This document shows, piece by piece, positions 22,331 through 34,370 of a stretch of 64,000 nt of DNA. Both the position numbers and the translations under genes were made by a program. Numbering within the stretch: the first letter of the stretch is position 1; every line of letters begins with the position of its first letter. Source of the stretch: Cryptomeria japonica (lineage: Eukaryota; Streptophyta; Pinopsida; Cupressales; Cupressaceae); contig NC_081412.1 in NCBI RefSeq assembly GCF_030272615.1, positions 544,968,370 to 545,032,369 of the forward strand, in the 5' to 3' direction. The notes beneath the pieces were generated by a model. That model was not told the origin of the DNA. It worked only from the letters and a program-made list of their open reading frames with translations, and did no database searches.

Positions 22331-23719
22331 TATAGACGTATAAATCTAACCACTTTCCTAAGTGAATATTTAATATTCAATTTAAACCCCATTCTTCCTC
22401 TTAATTAAATTCTATTTAATTATTTTCTTTATATTCATCTATTTGATTAAATAAATTACTCAATTTATTTAATTAAGTTCACCTAAGCCTTTTCTAACCT
22501 TTAATTAAACAAATCACTTTATTTAATTAATTCCCCTTTCTCCCATTTTAATTAAATTTACATTTAATTAAATTGATAATTACAAATAAATAAATCTAAT
22601 TTATTTATTTAAATCCCCCACTTGTATTTATGCAAGTTCCATCTATTTGATTGAAATAAAGTAATTTTATTTTAATTAAAATCCTTTTCCCTACACTTAC
22701 ATTTTCCTACATCTCCCACTTGCCTCCTTAACCCCCTTCTAGATTCTTCTAATCACTTCCAATTTAGCCTAATCCATCTCTTAATTATTGTCACAATCTT
22801 AAGCAAAGAGAAGTCACTTCTCAAAGTCTCCAAAGTCTTTGAAAACCATTAAAGACTTTATGTCCTCAACAAGTTAACCCGCAAAGTCTTCCAAACCATT
22901 TAAGGCTCTTACATAACCATTAATGGTTAACTCAACCTTCTTGAATGATTAGAGACTTTCTCTCTAACTCAACCCTCATCTAACCCAAGGGTCTCATCAA
23001 GCATTCATGGCTTTAACCTTGGTTATCCCTTTAACCCTTGCACAAGAGTTTATGCTTTGGATAGCTTAACCTTACCCCTTACCTCCTAGGGTAACCTTCA
23101 TGTCTTCTCAAGCAACCTCTTGTTGATAATTATCACCATTTCATTGGTGAGAATTATAAACATGGATTGATTAATTTTCAATCCTGGCCCTTGTAAATAT
23201 ATCTAATCTTGACCATCCATTGCCCTATTTTCCCTATAAATAGAGCTCTCATCCTCTCATTTTCATATCTCCAAGTTTTCTGCATCTAACTTATAGTCAT
23301 TTTACCAAGTATCTAGCTTCTCTTTGTTAAATCACATTAAGCATTTAGAAGCATTTTTAATATCATAGCATATCCATGTTAGACTAGCATATCATGCTAG
23401 GATAATTAGCTAAGCTTATCATCATCTTTATGCTAGATTAATCATCATAAATTTAATAGTATACATGTTAGGAATGCATTCATGCTTATAATCAAATATC
23501 ACTCGTTCTTGGAGTTGTCATTCCTAAGTCACTTTGCTCAGTGATCTGAGAGCAAAGACATTGACTTCAGGGATCCTGTGAGATAGAGAACAATGGGACA
23601 TCCCTTGGGAAGTTGAGCTATTCAATATAGTTCCTATAGCTTGCACCAAGAGTCTCATTGGTGTGTGGACACTTTGAAACTAAATTTCATGTTTATGTCG
23701 CCATTATTTCCCGCACACA
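22331..23719 (+). repeat. LTR copy 1 (about 1.39 kb)
   Basis: Begins TATAGACGTATAAATC, where copy 2 has TGTAGACGTATAGATC, so the canonical TG is mutated to TA here. Ends CCCGCACACA. A promoter-like CTATAAATAGAGCTCTC is at 23234-23250. Runs of TTAATTAAAT and a Ser/Pro-like CCTTAACCC region characterise the middle. Confidence 0.9.
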
Positions 23720-24585
23720 TTTTTGGCGCCCACCATGGGGCTCGACCCCATTAATCATATTATTTTTAAGTAGGAGCAAGATTACAAGCACGCTAGAATT
23801 TTGTTTTAGTTCATTAGACCCTTTCTTTAGTGCATTCAAAGGAAATAATGGTGCATTAAGAATACTTTTTAGCTTGTAAGATCCATTCCCTAGCGCATCT
23901 AGACCTTCTGTTAGCACTTAACATTCTAGTTTTTATTATGTATATTGGAACAACAACGTAGTGCATTAGGTAACTAGTGTAGCACGTCGAGACTTTTCAT
24001 TAGCGCATTAGTAACTTTCTGTAACGCATCTGTGTTGCAGTCTAATGCATAACTCTGATAGAGAAAAGGCAAAAATCGTAACCAAGGGGAGAAAATATAG
24101 GCTTGTGTAAGCCCACCTTAGATTCTGATTTTCACTAACTTTCTTCTTGCAGGTTTAGAGTAAGTTAAAATAGAAATTTTAATTCTTTCTAACTTTTTAG
24201 TTAGATAAAAAGAATTCACTTTCTTTAAAATTGAAAAGAATCTCACTTGTCTTTTGGGTTTAAAATAAGTGGGGCATTATTTTTCCCTCACTATTTTATT
24301 TTTAATCTTATCAACATCATTTTTAGGAGATGAATCAATAAAACAATTCAACACAAACAAAAGTTTCAAAATGCAATTAATCTAAAAACATTCACTAAAT
24401 CGACAAATTTTTCAAAATCTTTCATTCATCTCCCAAGGGGGCATCATCAATATCGTTCATCAAATCTAGGGCATCATCTCGACATCTCGACACACAACAT
24501 CATATCGATCAAATTTTGACAGCATATCCGACAAGTTTTCTTTGAATCAACATGTGCGCACATGTCACTTCAAAGAGGGGCAAAA
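23720..24585 (+). other. interior 1 of the composite element, non-coding
   Basis: 866 bp with a primer site at its start and a purine tract (CAAAGAGGGGCAAAA, 24571-24585) at its end. No protein domain. It contains repeated TAGCGCAT-like words (near 23891, 24003 and others), probably a decayed short repeat. Confidence 0.8.
23722..23741 (+). other. primer-binding site of interior 1
   Basis: TTTGGCGCCCACCATGGGGC directly after LTR copy 1. Plant gypsy elements commonly carry TTGGCGCCCACCGTGGGGC at this place, so it differs by one base. Interior 2 has TTTGGCACCCACCATGGGG at 26010. Confidence 0.8.
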
Positions 24586-26007
24586 TGTAGACGTATAGAT
24601 CTGACCACTTTCCTAAGTAAATATTTAATATTCATTTTAAACCCCATTCTTCCTATTAATTAAATTGTATTTAATTATTTTCTTTATATTCATCTATTTA
24701 ATTCAATAAATTACTCAATTTATTTAATTAAGTTCACCAAAGCCTTTTCTAACCTTTAATTAAATAAATCACTTTATTTAATTAATTCCCCTTTCTCCCT
24801 TTTTAATTAAATTTATATTTAATTAAATTGATCATTACAATAAACAAATCAAATTTATTTATTTAAATCCCCCACTTGTATTTATGCAAGTTCCATCTAT
24901 TTGATTGAAATAAAGTAATTTTATTTTAATTAAAATCCTTTTCCCTCCAATTGCATTTTCCTACATCTCCCACTTACTTCCTTAACCCCCTTCTAGATTA
25001 TTCTAATCACTTCCAATTTAGTCTAATCCATCTCCTAATGATTGTCACAATCCTAAGCAAAGAGAAGTTACTTCTCAAAGTCTCCAAAGTCTTTGAAAGC
25101 CATTAAAGGCTTTATGTCCTCAACAAGTTAACCCTCAAAGTCATCCACACCATTTAAGGCTCTTACATAACCATTAATGGTTAACTCAACCTTCTTGCAT
25201 GATTAGAGACTTTCTCTCTAACTCAACCCTCATCTAACTTGAGGGTCTCATCAAGCATTCATGGCTTTAACCTTGGTTATCCCTTTAACCCTTGCACAAG
25301 AGTTTATCCTTTGGATAAAAACTTTATCCAATGGATAACCCTAGCTTAACCTTAACCCTTACCTCCGAGGGTAACCTTCATGTCTTCTCAAGCATTTAAT
25401 GCTTCTTTCATCTCCTCTCAAGCAACCTCTTGTTGATAATTGTCACCATTTCATTGGTGAGAATTGTAAACATGGATTGATTAGCTTTCAATCGTGGCCC
25501 TTGTAAATATTATCCAATCTTGACCATCCATTGCCCCATTTTTCCTATAAATAGAGCTCTCATTCTCTTATTTTCATACCTCCAAGTTTTATGCATCTAA
25601 CTTATAGTCATTTTACTAAGTATCTAGCCTCTCCGTGTTAAATCACATTAAGCATTTAGAAGCATTTTTAATATCATAGCATATCCATGTTAGACTACTA
25701 TATCATGCTAGGATAATTAGCTAATCTTATCATCATCTTTATGCTAGATTAATCATCATAGATCTAATAGCATACATGTTAGGAATGCATTCATTCTTAT
25801 AATCAAACATCACTCATTCTTGGAGTTGTCATTCCTAAGTCAATTTTCTCAGTGATCTGAGAGCAAAGACATTGACTTCACAGATCTTGTGAGATAGAGA
25901 ACAATGGGAAATCCCTTTAGTTCCTATAACTTGCACCAAGAGTCTCATTGGTGTGTGGACACTTTCAAACTGAACATTTTTTATGTCACCCTCATCTCCC
26001 GCATATA
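24586..26007 (+). repeat. LTR copy 2 (about 1.42 kb)
   Basis: Starts TGTAGACGTATAGATCTGAC after the polypurine tract and matches copy 1 along its full length, with an extra TTTATCCTTTGGATAAAAAC-like segment near 25303-25330. TATA box CTATAAATAG at 25544-25553. Confidence 0.92.
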
Positions 26008-26990
26008 TCTTTGGCACCCACCATGGGGATTGACCCCATTAATCATATCATTTTTGATGCAGGAGAAAGATTACAAGCACATGAGAATATTTTTTTAGCA
26101 CATCAAACCCTTTCTTTAGTGCATTCGGAGAAAACAATGGTGCGTTAAGAATACTGTTTAGCACATAAGACCCATTCCCTAGCACATGTAGACCTTCTAT
26201 TAGCGCTTAACATTCTGGTTTTTATTCTGTCTATTGGAACAACAACGTAGCGCATTTGGTAAATAGTGTAGCACATTAGGTAACCAGTGTAGCACATCAG
26301 GACTTGTCATTGGCACATTAGTAACTTTCTATAGTGCATATGTGCCACAATCTAGTGCATAACTCTGATAGATAAAAAGAAAAAAACTGTAACCAAGGGG
26401 AGAAAATTTAGGCTTGTGTAAGCCCACCTTAGATTCTAATTTTCAATAACATTCTTCTTGCAAGTAACTAACCATTTTCTTGCAAGTTTAGAGTAAGTTA
26501 AAATAGAAATTTTAATTCTTTCTAACTTTTTAGTTAGATAAAAAAAATTCACTTTCTTTAAAATTGAAAAGAATCTCACTTGTCTTTTGGGTTTAAAATT
26601 CACCACATCTTCCTTTGGATTTTAAAAAAGAAATTCATTGTTGGATAAAAAAAGAACAACAAAGAAAAATTTTCATCCTTACAAGTTAGGCAAAACACTT
26701 CAAAATTGGGTTTAAAAAGAGCATGCAAAATTTACTTTTCAATTTGCAAAGGTAAAAAGAACTTCACCTTCGTTCGGTGCATAGAAAGAAATCATTTTCA
26801 TTTTGCAAAGGATAAAAAAAACCTCATCTTTATTTTATGCAAATTTAAGGAAATTTTCACTTATCGACTTTACTTTTGCTGACCAATATCGTAATTTCTT
26901 TTGTTGACCAGGATTTCATTTGCTTAGATAGAAAATCATTGCTATGAAGAGTTAAAAAAAACACCATGCTTTTTGGAGGAAAATATCCAT
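26008..26990 (+). other. interior 2 of the composite element, non-coding
   Basis: Its first about 600 bp parallel interior 1 (primer site, TAGCACAT words, GGGGAGAAAATTTAGGCTTG). The rest differs, with AAAGGTAAAAAGAAC-type A-rich repeats, so it derives from a longer version of the leader or has been rearranged before the partial third LTR. Confidence 0.8.
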
Positions 26991-27435
26991 GTTTTATGCA
27001 TCCAACTTATAGTCATTTTACTTAGTATCTAGCTCCTCTTTGTATATTCAGATTAGGTCTTTAGAAGAATTTTTTATATCATAGCATATCCATGTTAGAC
27101 TAGTATATCATGCTAGGATAATTAGCTAATCTTATCATCATCTTTATGCTAGATTAATCATCATATATTTAATAGCATACATGTTAGGAATGCATTGATT
27201 CTTATAATCAAACATCACTTGTTCTTGGAGTTTTCATTCCTAAGTCACTTTGCTCAATGATCTGAGAGAAAAGATATTGACTTCAGGGATCTTGTGAGAT
27301 AGTGAATAACAAGACATCCCTTAGGAAGTTGAGCTATTCAATATAGTTCCTATAACTTCCACAAAGAGTCTCATTGGTGTGTGGACACTTTGAAACTGAC
27401 TTTCATGTTTATGTCGCCCTCATTTCCCACACACA
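26991..27435 (+). repeat. LTR copy 3, 3' part only (about 445 bp)
   Basis: Matches the last third of copies 1 and 2 from GTTTTATGCATCCAACTTAT to CCCACACACA. The missing 5' part includes the TATA box. Confidence 0.88.
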
Positions 27436-27440
27436 ACATC
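27436..27440. repeat. right ACATC target duplication
   Basis: Direct repeat of 22326-22330, directly after the last LTR. Confidence 0.8.
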
Positions 27441-28042
27441 TATAAAGGCCATGGATCATATACACAAGGGTCTAAAACCGCAATAGAACTAACAAGAATT
27501 TAAAAACAACTAAATGTAGATAATTTTAACTAAAATATTTAAATGACAAAGAAAAGAGAAGGAATCCAAAACATTGTGCACATGGAGGCATTAAAACACT
27601 TGCAAGATGAAAAGAGGAGAAAGGGGTGGTTACTTATGAAATTTCCTACATGTTAAGCCCCTATTTCGCTCCTTTGACCTTCATGCTAATAAATTGAGGA
27701 GAAGGGAAAGATATGTGCTCTTAAGCTCTATGTGTGTGTAGGAGTTTAAAAATAACAATGTGATAATACATGTTAAATAAAAATAGAGATCTTTATGTTT
27801 CAACAAAACTGCTACAATGGAATGAGGACATACAAAAATAACAATAATATGAAACTTAAAAGGAAGTTAAAAATTTCACTTGTAAGAATAGGGTAGAGAT
27901 TACCTTTGTTGAAATCACTAAATAATTTTATCAATATTAGTTTAAAAACATAGAAGATAATGTTGAATATACAAGTATACTCAAATGCTCAAGAATAAGC
28001 TAGAATGCTTTAGAAAAACTTGAGAATGCTAGAATACAAGGT

Positions 28043-28105
<63 letters not shown>

Positions 28106-28149
28106 GGGATGGGGAGGAGAAAGGGGCCCTCAAAAGTGAGAATACTTGA
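27441..28149. other. right flank of the composite insertion with a CA microsatellite
   Basis: AT-rich DNA continuing the sequence left of 22326. Nothing coding seen. Confidence 0.5.
28044..28103 (+). repeat. (AC)n microsatellite, 30 units
   Basis: An uninterrupted AC run of about 60 bases. Confidence 0.98.
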
Positions 28150-31100
28150 TGTAGACACCTAAAATTGTTCTAGCTTAATTTAAAAAATATTTTATTCATT
28201 TAATTATTTTATCCTAAGCCTTCTATTTTAATTAAATATATTTTCATTTATTTAATTTATTCATTATCTTTTTTACTCCATGACACTTGTCATTCATCTC
28301 TTAATTTACGTTTAACAACCTCTTTAATATTTTCCCAGTTTCTATACCTACCTCTTAATCTGAGCTGACCATTTATCCCTCAACTTCTTAATCCTAGCCC
28401 TTCATTTTCTAAGACACTCTCTATATATGAGAATCCTTTCATGTTTATCATTCCTAATCACTAAATTAATCACTTCTTATGTGACCTTTCATAGCGATCA
28501 ATCACTCAAGCGACTAGATAATCACAATCCATTCTTTGTTGAGCTTTTGTACACAATACAAAATATGAGAGCAACCATATCAAGTAAGATATAAAAAAAT
28601 GGAGATCAACCCCTAATGAGCATGTGAATGGTATAATATTTTTAATATTTTGTGTTTTTGCATGTTTTTGGGTTCTTCACTGGTGTATGGTTGATTTCAT
28701 TGTAGAACTAGGGTTTTTATGTGGTTTGGTCTTTGTTTGGTTTTACAATATTTGAATCTCCAATTCCATTGTATGCATTTTGGCATGACTTGTGGGACAT
28801 GGATTTCTATTAGATCCATGTTTTTTTAAGCTTCTCCTAACCCTATAATGCTGATTTGTAAGAAGAAATTTGAAACTAACTTTGTGTAGCTAGGGTTTTG
28901 GACACAAGATTAGGGTTTTCAAAATATTTAAACATTATCATTAAAAAAAAAAAATTGCACAAAATTTATTTTGTAGGTTGAACATGATATCAATAATGTT
29001 CAATCCAAAATTTAAATTTTTCAGATCAATTTTGGATTATTTATGAATTTTTTATGTTTTTTCTTAAAAAAATATTTTTGGCACAAAATTAGCAAATTTT
29101 TTAGATTTTATTACCTTTATATAAATATCTCATAATTCTAGAGGGGGTCTTTTCTTTAATAATTTAATTTTGATTTAAAATCATTCGTGAAGTATCAGAT
29201 CTTTGAAAATTAGGATTTTGCAATGATTTGATCATATCTCACAAATAATTATGAATTTGTGTCAAAAATATTTTTTGCGGGTTTAGAATATTGGCAAACA
29301 TTCACAATCCAATATTTAGATTTTTTGGATCAGTTTTGAATTATTTATCAATTGTTTATGTCTTTTCATAAAAAGTTAATTTTGGGAGTAAATTGGAGAA
29401 TTTTTTAAATTTTATTACATTTTTGTAAATATCTCATAATTACAGAGGGTTTCTATAATTTATAGTTTTAATTTTGATGCAAAATAATTCATGAAGAATC
29501 AAATATTTTGAAAATTAGGGGTTTTCATTAAATCTACTTTCTAAGGCTCAAATCAAGGTGTCTTTTTAAAAAAATCAGAAAGCTCTTAGAATTTTAGTTG
29601 GGGTTTTTTCTTTTCATTTTAATTTTGGGTGTAAAAATCATTGCAATAAAAATCAATTCTTTTTAACTAGGTAAAATAAATAAATAAATAAAACAATTTT
29701 TTTTTATCTTAATCTATGTTCTAACCCTTTTGCTTGGAGGTTGGGGTAATCATTCAACCTACTAATTATTGTGTTGCAGGGGTAATTTATAAGTGTATTT
29801 GTCTTTTCTAGTTTAATTAGGCTCAAATTGCTTTCATTGATCATTTTGTTTCTTTTTTGAAGGGTAAATGAACTTTTCTTGAAGTTTCTTGTTCTTTGGC
29901 ATGCTTTATGTTTAGATTAGAACCTAAGATAATAACAAAAATATCCTCTCTCCTCACCTTCCATTTAATCTTGGGTATAAGAGAAATTGTTATTGTCTTT
30001 AGAGGGCCCACCTCCCATCTTCTAAGAGGGAAAGACTCAAGAGGTACCTTTTTTGGTCTGCTATATAATAATTGTGGTTTTTGACAAAAGTCAATTATCA
30101 CCTAGTGTTGATGTGTTATACTGATGGATGTCTTCTACAATATCCTTGTGATAAGTAAAATTTGAAAGGGCTAGGAGGCCTCTTAATTGAGTGAATTGTA
30201 GCATTTATAGCCTCTAGTATACCCCAAAACTTGACTAGACACCTTTAAATTAGTGGCCCACCCTATTTTGGCCAAACATTGTGATAGCTTTAGTGCAAGC
30301 AGATAGTTGGTTTTCCCCTCAAGACACTCACCATAAGGCTCCCATGAGATGAGATAGAAATCCCCGACTTAGCATAAGCTACTTGTACCTTTCTAGGGAA
30401 AGGGTTATTGGGTCATCCTTCTAGTCCTAGAGGTTCCTACTTGTCTTGTCATATGAATAAAAAGTAGTGTATACACCCATTAAGGTGTCCCTAGATTTGA
30501 GTTGATGGATATTCCAAGATGTGGGTTGAAGTTACCACCATGAGACCTTTACCTTAGGCTATGAAGTGTTTGAAGTGTTTTCGATTATGTTAAGACCCGT
30601 GGAAATTGGTTTATTTCAACCTATAGAACATGCACATTACACTTATTTTTTGGACAACAACACCTTCAAATATTGTGTCTTCTTATTTTTTGTGTTTCAT
30701 CACCATAAAAACATCAAATATTGAGATATGGTCACTTATCAACTTATTAAAAAATTTGGATAGAATTGAGAACTTTTTTAGAAACGCGTTTGTGTTCATT
30801 TCCAGTGCATATATGCTTCATCTTCCTACATATGTGTCCATTTCTGACGTGTATTTGAACAGAACTGAGAAATCATTATCAATTGAGAAATCTCATTTAT
30901 GAATTATCTTGCCACATCTATGTCATCTTTTGGTGTGTATTTGAAACTATACCATGTATTTGGACAAAACTAAGAATTAGATTGAAATTGTATATTTTGA
31001 CTTTGAAATTGTGTATAAGAGACATTCTAATGCATCTATGAATTCATAATGCATTTGTGTTGTGAGATGATGAGAGCTTCTAAGGCTAATTCCATAGGAT

Positions 31101-31496
31101 TCCATTTAGGTCAACCATCATTTTTTCAAGTCTTTCCATCCACTTTTAGACATTTTCAAACTTCATTTTCCATCCCTCATTCCCATCTTTCAACTAGAGT
31201 GAAAAGGTTGTTTAGTAGTCCCTATCTTATCTTGCAAACACATCACATACATCTCTATGTGGTCCACTCACCAGATTTATCATCTTGGGTACCATTTAGG
31301 CATCTTTATTTAACTTCATCAAGAGTTTATCATCTCCCAGGAAGCTACACCTTGCTTGAGATCATCACATTTATCTCGGAACAATATTTTGGGACATTTC
31401 AATTCAACCCAAGATTAATTATCCATTCTGCAACCCTCTTTATCTTCCATACCCTTCATATTATTCCATACTCCATTTTTAGCCAAGGTCTTTCAT
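28150..31496 (+). other. probable gypsy 5' LTR and leader, non-coding
   Basis: TGTAGACACCTAAAATTG at 28150 resembles the start of many plant gypsy LTRs and of the LTRs at 24586. TATATATGAG near 28423 could be its TATA box. The stretch leads without a break to the gag at 31497 in the same orientation. No clear primer site was found, so the LTR end is not defined. The 155-codon open frame 31049-31516 overlaps the gag start, has no domain and is probably chance. Confidence 0.4.
28930..29530 (+). repeat. two diverged copies of a 300-bp direct repeat
   Basis: Two adjacent segments share ordered landmarks about 300 bases apart: a GATCA(A/G)TTTTG segment at 29024 and 29324, AAATATCTCATAATT near 29122 and 29422, and TTTGAAAATTAGG near 29203 and 29508. 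Divergence is considerable. Confidence 0.7.
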
Positions 31497-34370
31497 GGCT
31501 GGAACTCACTCACTAAGGTCTAGAAGACAAGCCAAAGAAGCTCAAAGATCTACGAGTATGGAAACATATGAGTTTGATGAGGAAGAATTTTTCAACTCAT
31601 GATCTTTTGAAAATCGCAGTAATTCCAAAGAATTTGACAATGTGTCCCTTATTACCATAGAGATTCAAGACACCATGTCTGATGATTTATTTAATAGATT
31701 GGTTGAAAGGATTATGAGAAGATTTGATGTGACAAATTTTTTGGAAGAAGATCCCAATCAAGCTAATGGTAACAATGATGGAAATAGAAATGAGCATACC
31801 ATGCCCGAGTCACTCTCATCTTTTTTTTCAAAAACACAAAGTGGCTAATACTCATGCTTATATGAATTATACTATAAACACTCATGAACAACTCCCTGCC
31901 GGTCCTCTTCATGGCTGAAGGATTACCAATGCATATGCTCAATAAGAAGTGAATACCTAAGATCATGATAATACCCATACTAGAAGACCACATGTCAAAT
32001 TTGGTGGCAATACTCAAGATCATTCTTACAATACCAATTTTCTCCATGTTCGTAATGTATACAATCATCCTAGGCCTAATTATCTTCATCATAATTCCAT
32101 ACCAGGTGGCCCATATAATTTAATAATTACATTCCTCCTCCACTAGAGCACATATATGATCAATATCATCCTTAAATGCAATACATTTTGCCTCCTCCTA
32201 GTGGCTCAACCATGGGAATACCTCAAAGGCACCACCTAGTGGTGATTTGCAACAAAAAATTAAGGAATTGAAACAACAAATAGAAAGTTTGCAAACACCA
32301 AAAAAGGACTACATGATTCAGGACATATGTCCTTATCTGTTTGATATAAACATACCAATGAATCATTTTCCTCCATATTTGTGGTACCTAAGCTTGACAA
32401 ATATCAAGGAAAAGAAGATCCCAAGGCACACATTAGAGAATTTTTCATGTCTTGTATAAAGTTGGAAAGAGAAGATTCTTATTTGATGAGATTATTTCCA
32501 CAAAGTTTAGGTGGACAAGTCATGGAATGGTTTTCACAAATTTCATCTAGGATCAAGTCATGGGGTGAGTTGGCAAAGGCCTTTATACAATATTGAATGT
32601 GAGGTATCAGTGATCACTTTATGGAACACAAAGAAGAAATATGGAGAGTATTTTGCATCATTTTTATAGCAATGGAGAGTTTTGGCTAGTCATTGCCCTT
32701 GTCAAATTCCACAAAAGTAAATGGTTGGGATGTTTACCCAAAATGTGAACAAAGACATTGGATATGTCCTTCAAAATGAATTTTTATCTACCTTCAAAGG
32801 GTTCATTAAAAAGTTTCTATCGGTTGAGAAGGTCCTCATTGAGAAGACACCATCAAGATATATAGAGAGAGCATATATGATTTTAAGGGCAAAGAGATCA
32901 ATTTTGGAATTACAAAAATATTGTCAATGATGGGTTTGTGGATGCAAATATGGTTAAGCCAAAGATAACTTCCCCTGGTGCTATTTCATCCAATAATCAA
33001 GTAAACAGACAAAGAGCACCAAGACACCTAAGGAAATATACACCTATGGGAGAACCAATTGAAAGTGCATTGAAGAAGTTAGTTGCCAACAAGCTCATTA
33101 CATTACTAGATATTCAACCATTTGAACCAAGGGTAAAACCTTCATGGTGGAATGACAATAAATTTTATGAATATCATAAGAGAAAGGACCATTAAACTGG
33201 TAATTATCACAAATTGAAGAACCACATTCAAGATCTCATTCATAATGGCACAATAGAAGTTGATGGTCATACTTCTAATGAAGACCATGCAATGTTCAAG
33301 GAACCATTTCTAAAACATGGTAAGGGATAGTCCCCTAAGACAAACAATAATTCCAATTGCACTATTATGGCCTATGATTACACCGTCAACTATATTTTAG
33401 AATTGAACAATCATGTGTCTACTAGACTGATAAAAGGCAAAGCCCTCATATGCAATGTTACTACTCAAAGGGATAAAGTTACTTTACAAGGTGTTAAATC
33501 CAAAATGAATTCATCATATAATTATCAATATGACCTTGTAGACCAATTGGGAAAGACACTCACTCTTTTATCCATCCTTGAGATTTTGTGCATTTCACCC
33601 TCACACGAGGCTATTTTGGATTAGATCTTGAAAGAGACATTCATTCCTACAAATCTAAAAGTAGACCAATTTCAAGCCATGGTTGGACATCTTTCTACCC
33701 CTCATTGCCTTGCATTTACCAAAGAAGATGACATATCTCCACAACAACCACACAATGCACCACTTCACATTTAAGACTTCCTCCATAAACACCAGAAAAA
33801 ATGAGTTTTGATAGATGGAGGAGAAAGCCTTAATATTTGTAATTTGAAAGTTATCTTACAATTGAGTTTCTTTGAAAATATTATGGATTCTAGAAAGAAG
33901 ATCACCATAAAGGCATATGATGATGAAGAACACTCCTCAAAAAGAACAATCACTCTACCTCTAAGAGTTGGGCTATAAAAGTGGTAATGTACAACATAAT
34001 TTTGGGAGGACCTAGGATACATGCAATTAAAGTAGTACCTTCAACCTATCATTAATGTAGTATGTTCCCGCACAATGTAATTGAAGTCACAATTAAAGGG
34101 AATCCAAATCATATATGTATTACAACAATCTTTGACCAAGACCTGAAATGATAGTCTCAATTAATCAAGAAAGTACTTCATCTTTAACATATGTCGATCT
34201 TAAATAACTAAAATTTTCCACTTCAAAGCAAGAAGAGCTCAAGGCTAATAGAAAGATTAAAGACATGGGATGTGGTGAGTACATCTTTCATATTGATCAA
34301 CTCCCACTATCTCCTAAGACATTTGGTTGACAAGATTGGGGCACTGTTGATAATGGTATAAAAGGAGGAG
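31497..34370 (+). pseudogene. Ty3/gypsy gag and protease remnant
   Basis: Begins MAGTHSLRSRRQAKEAQRS (31497) and is broken by many stops and frame changes. The gag core at 32381-32596 reads VPKLDKYQGKEDPKAHIREF, then LFPQSLGGQVMEWFSQI and SWGELAKAFI. The next piece (32721-32930) has MFTQNVNKDIGY and FLSVEKVLIEK. At 33150 YEYHKRKDH and later YHKLKNHIQDLIHNGTIEV correspond to the CCHC-like C-H-x-x-GH-T-x-C segment of the Tat-type gag, with both cysteines changed. Near 33805 VLIDGGESLNICNLKVI is the protease with its catalytic Asp kept. RT, RNase H and integrase are absent downstream. Family call strong; sublineage (Tat/Ogre-like) moderate. Confidence 0.85.

Larger units (their letters stand above)
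22331..27435 (+). mobile_element. composite non-autonomous LTR retrotransposon: LTR-interior-LTR-interior-partial LTR
   Basis: Three copies of one LTR (22331-23719, 24586-26007, 26991-27435) alternate with two short interiors (866 and 983 bp). ACATC lies immediately outside both ends (22326-22330 and 27436-27440), so the whole array sits in a single target site. The interiors start with a gypsy-type primer site and contain no protein domain, so the element depends on enzymes from elsewhere (a TRIM or LARD type; with 1.4-kb LTRs it is closer to a LARD). The third LTR lacks its first about 970 bp. Such three-LTR arrays usually come from unequal recombination between sister copies. Confidence 0.88.

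Noticed and set aside
31049-31516. 155-codon open frame, the longest in its region
   Set aside because: It overlaps the start of gag in another frame, has no domain and sits in a retroelement leader.
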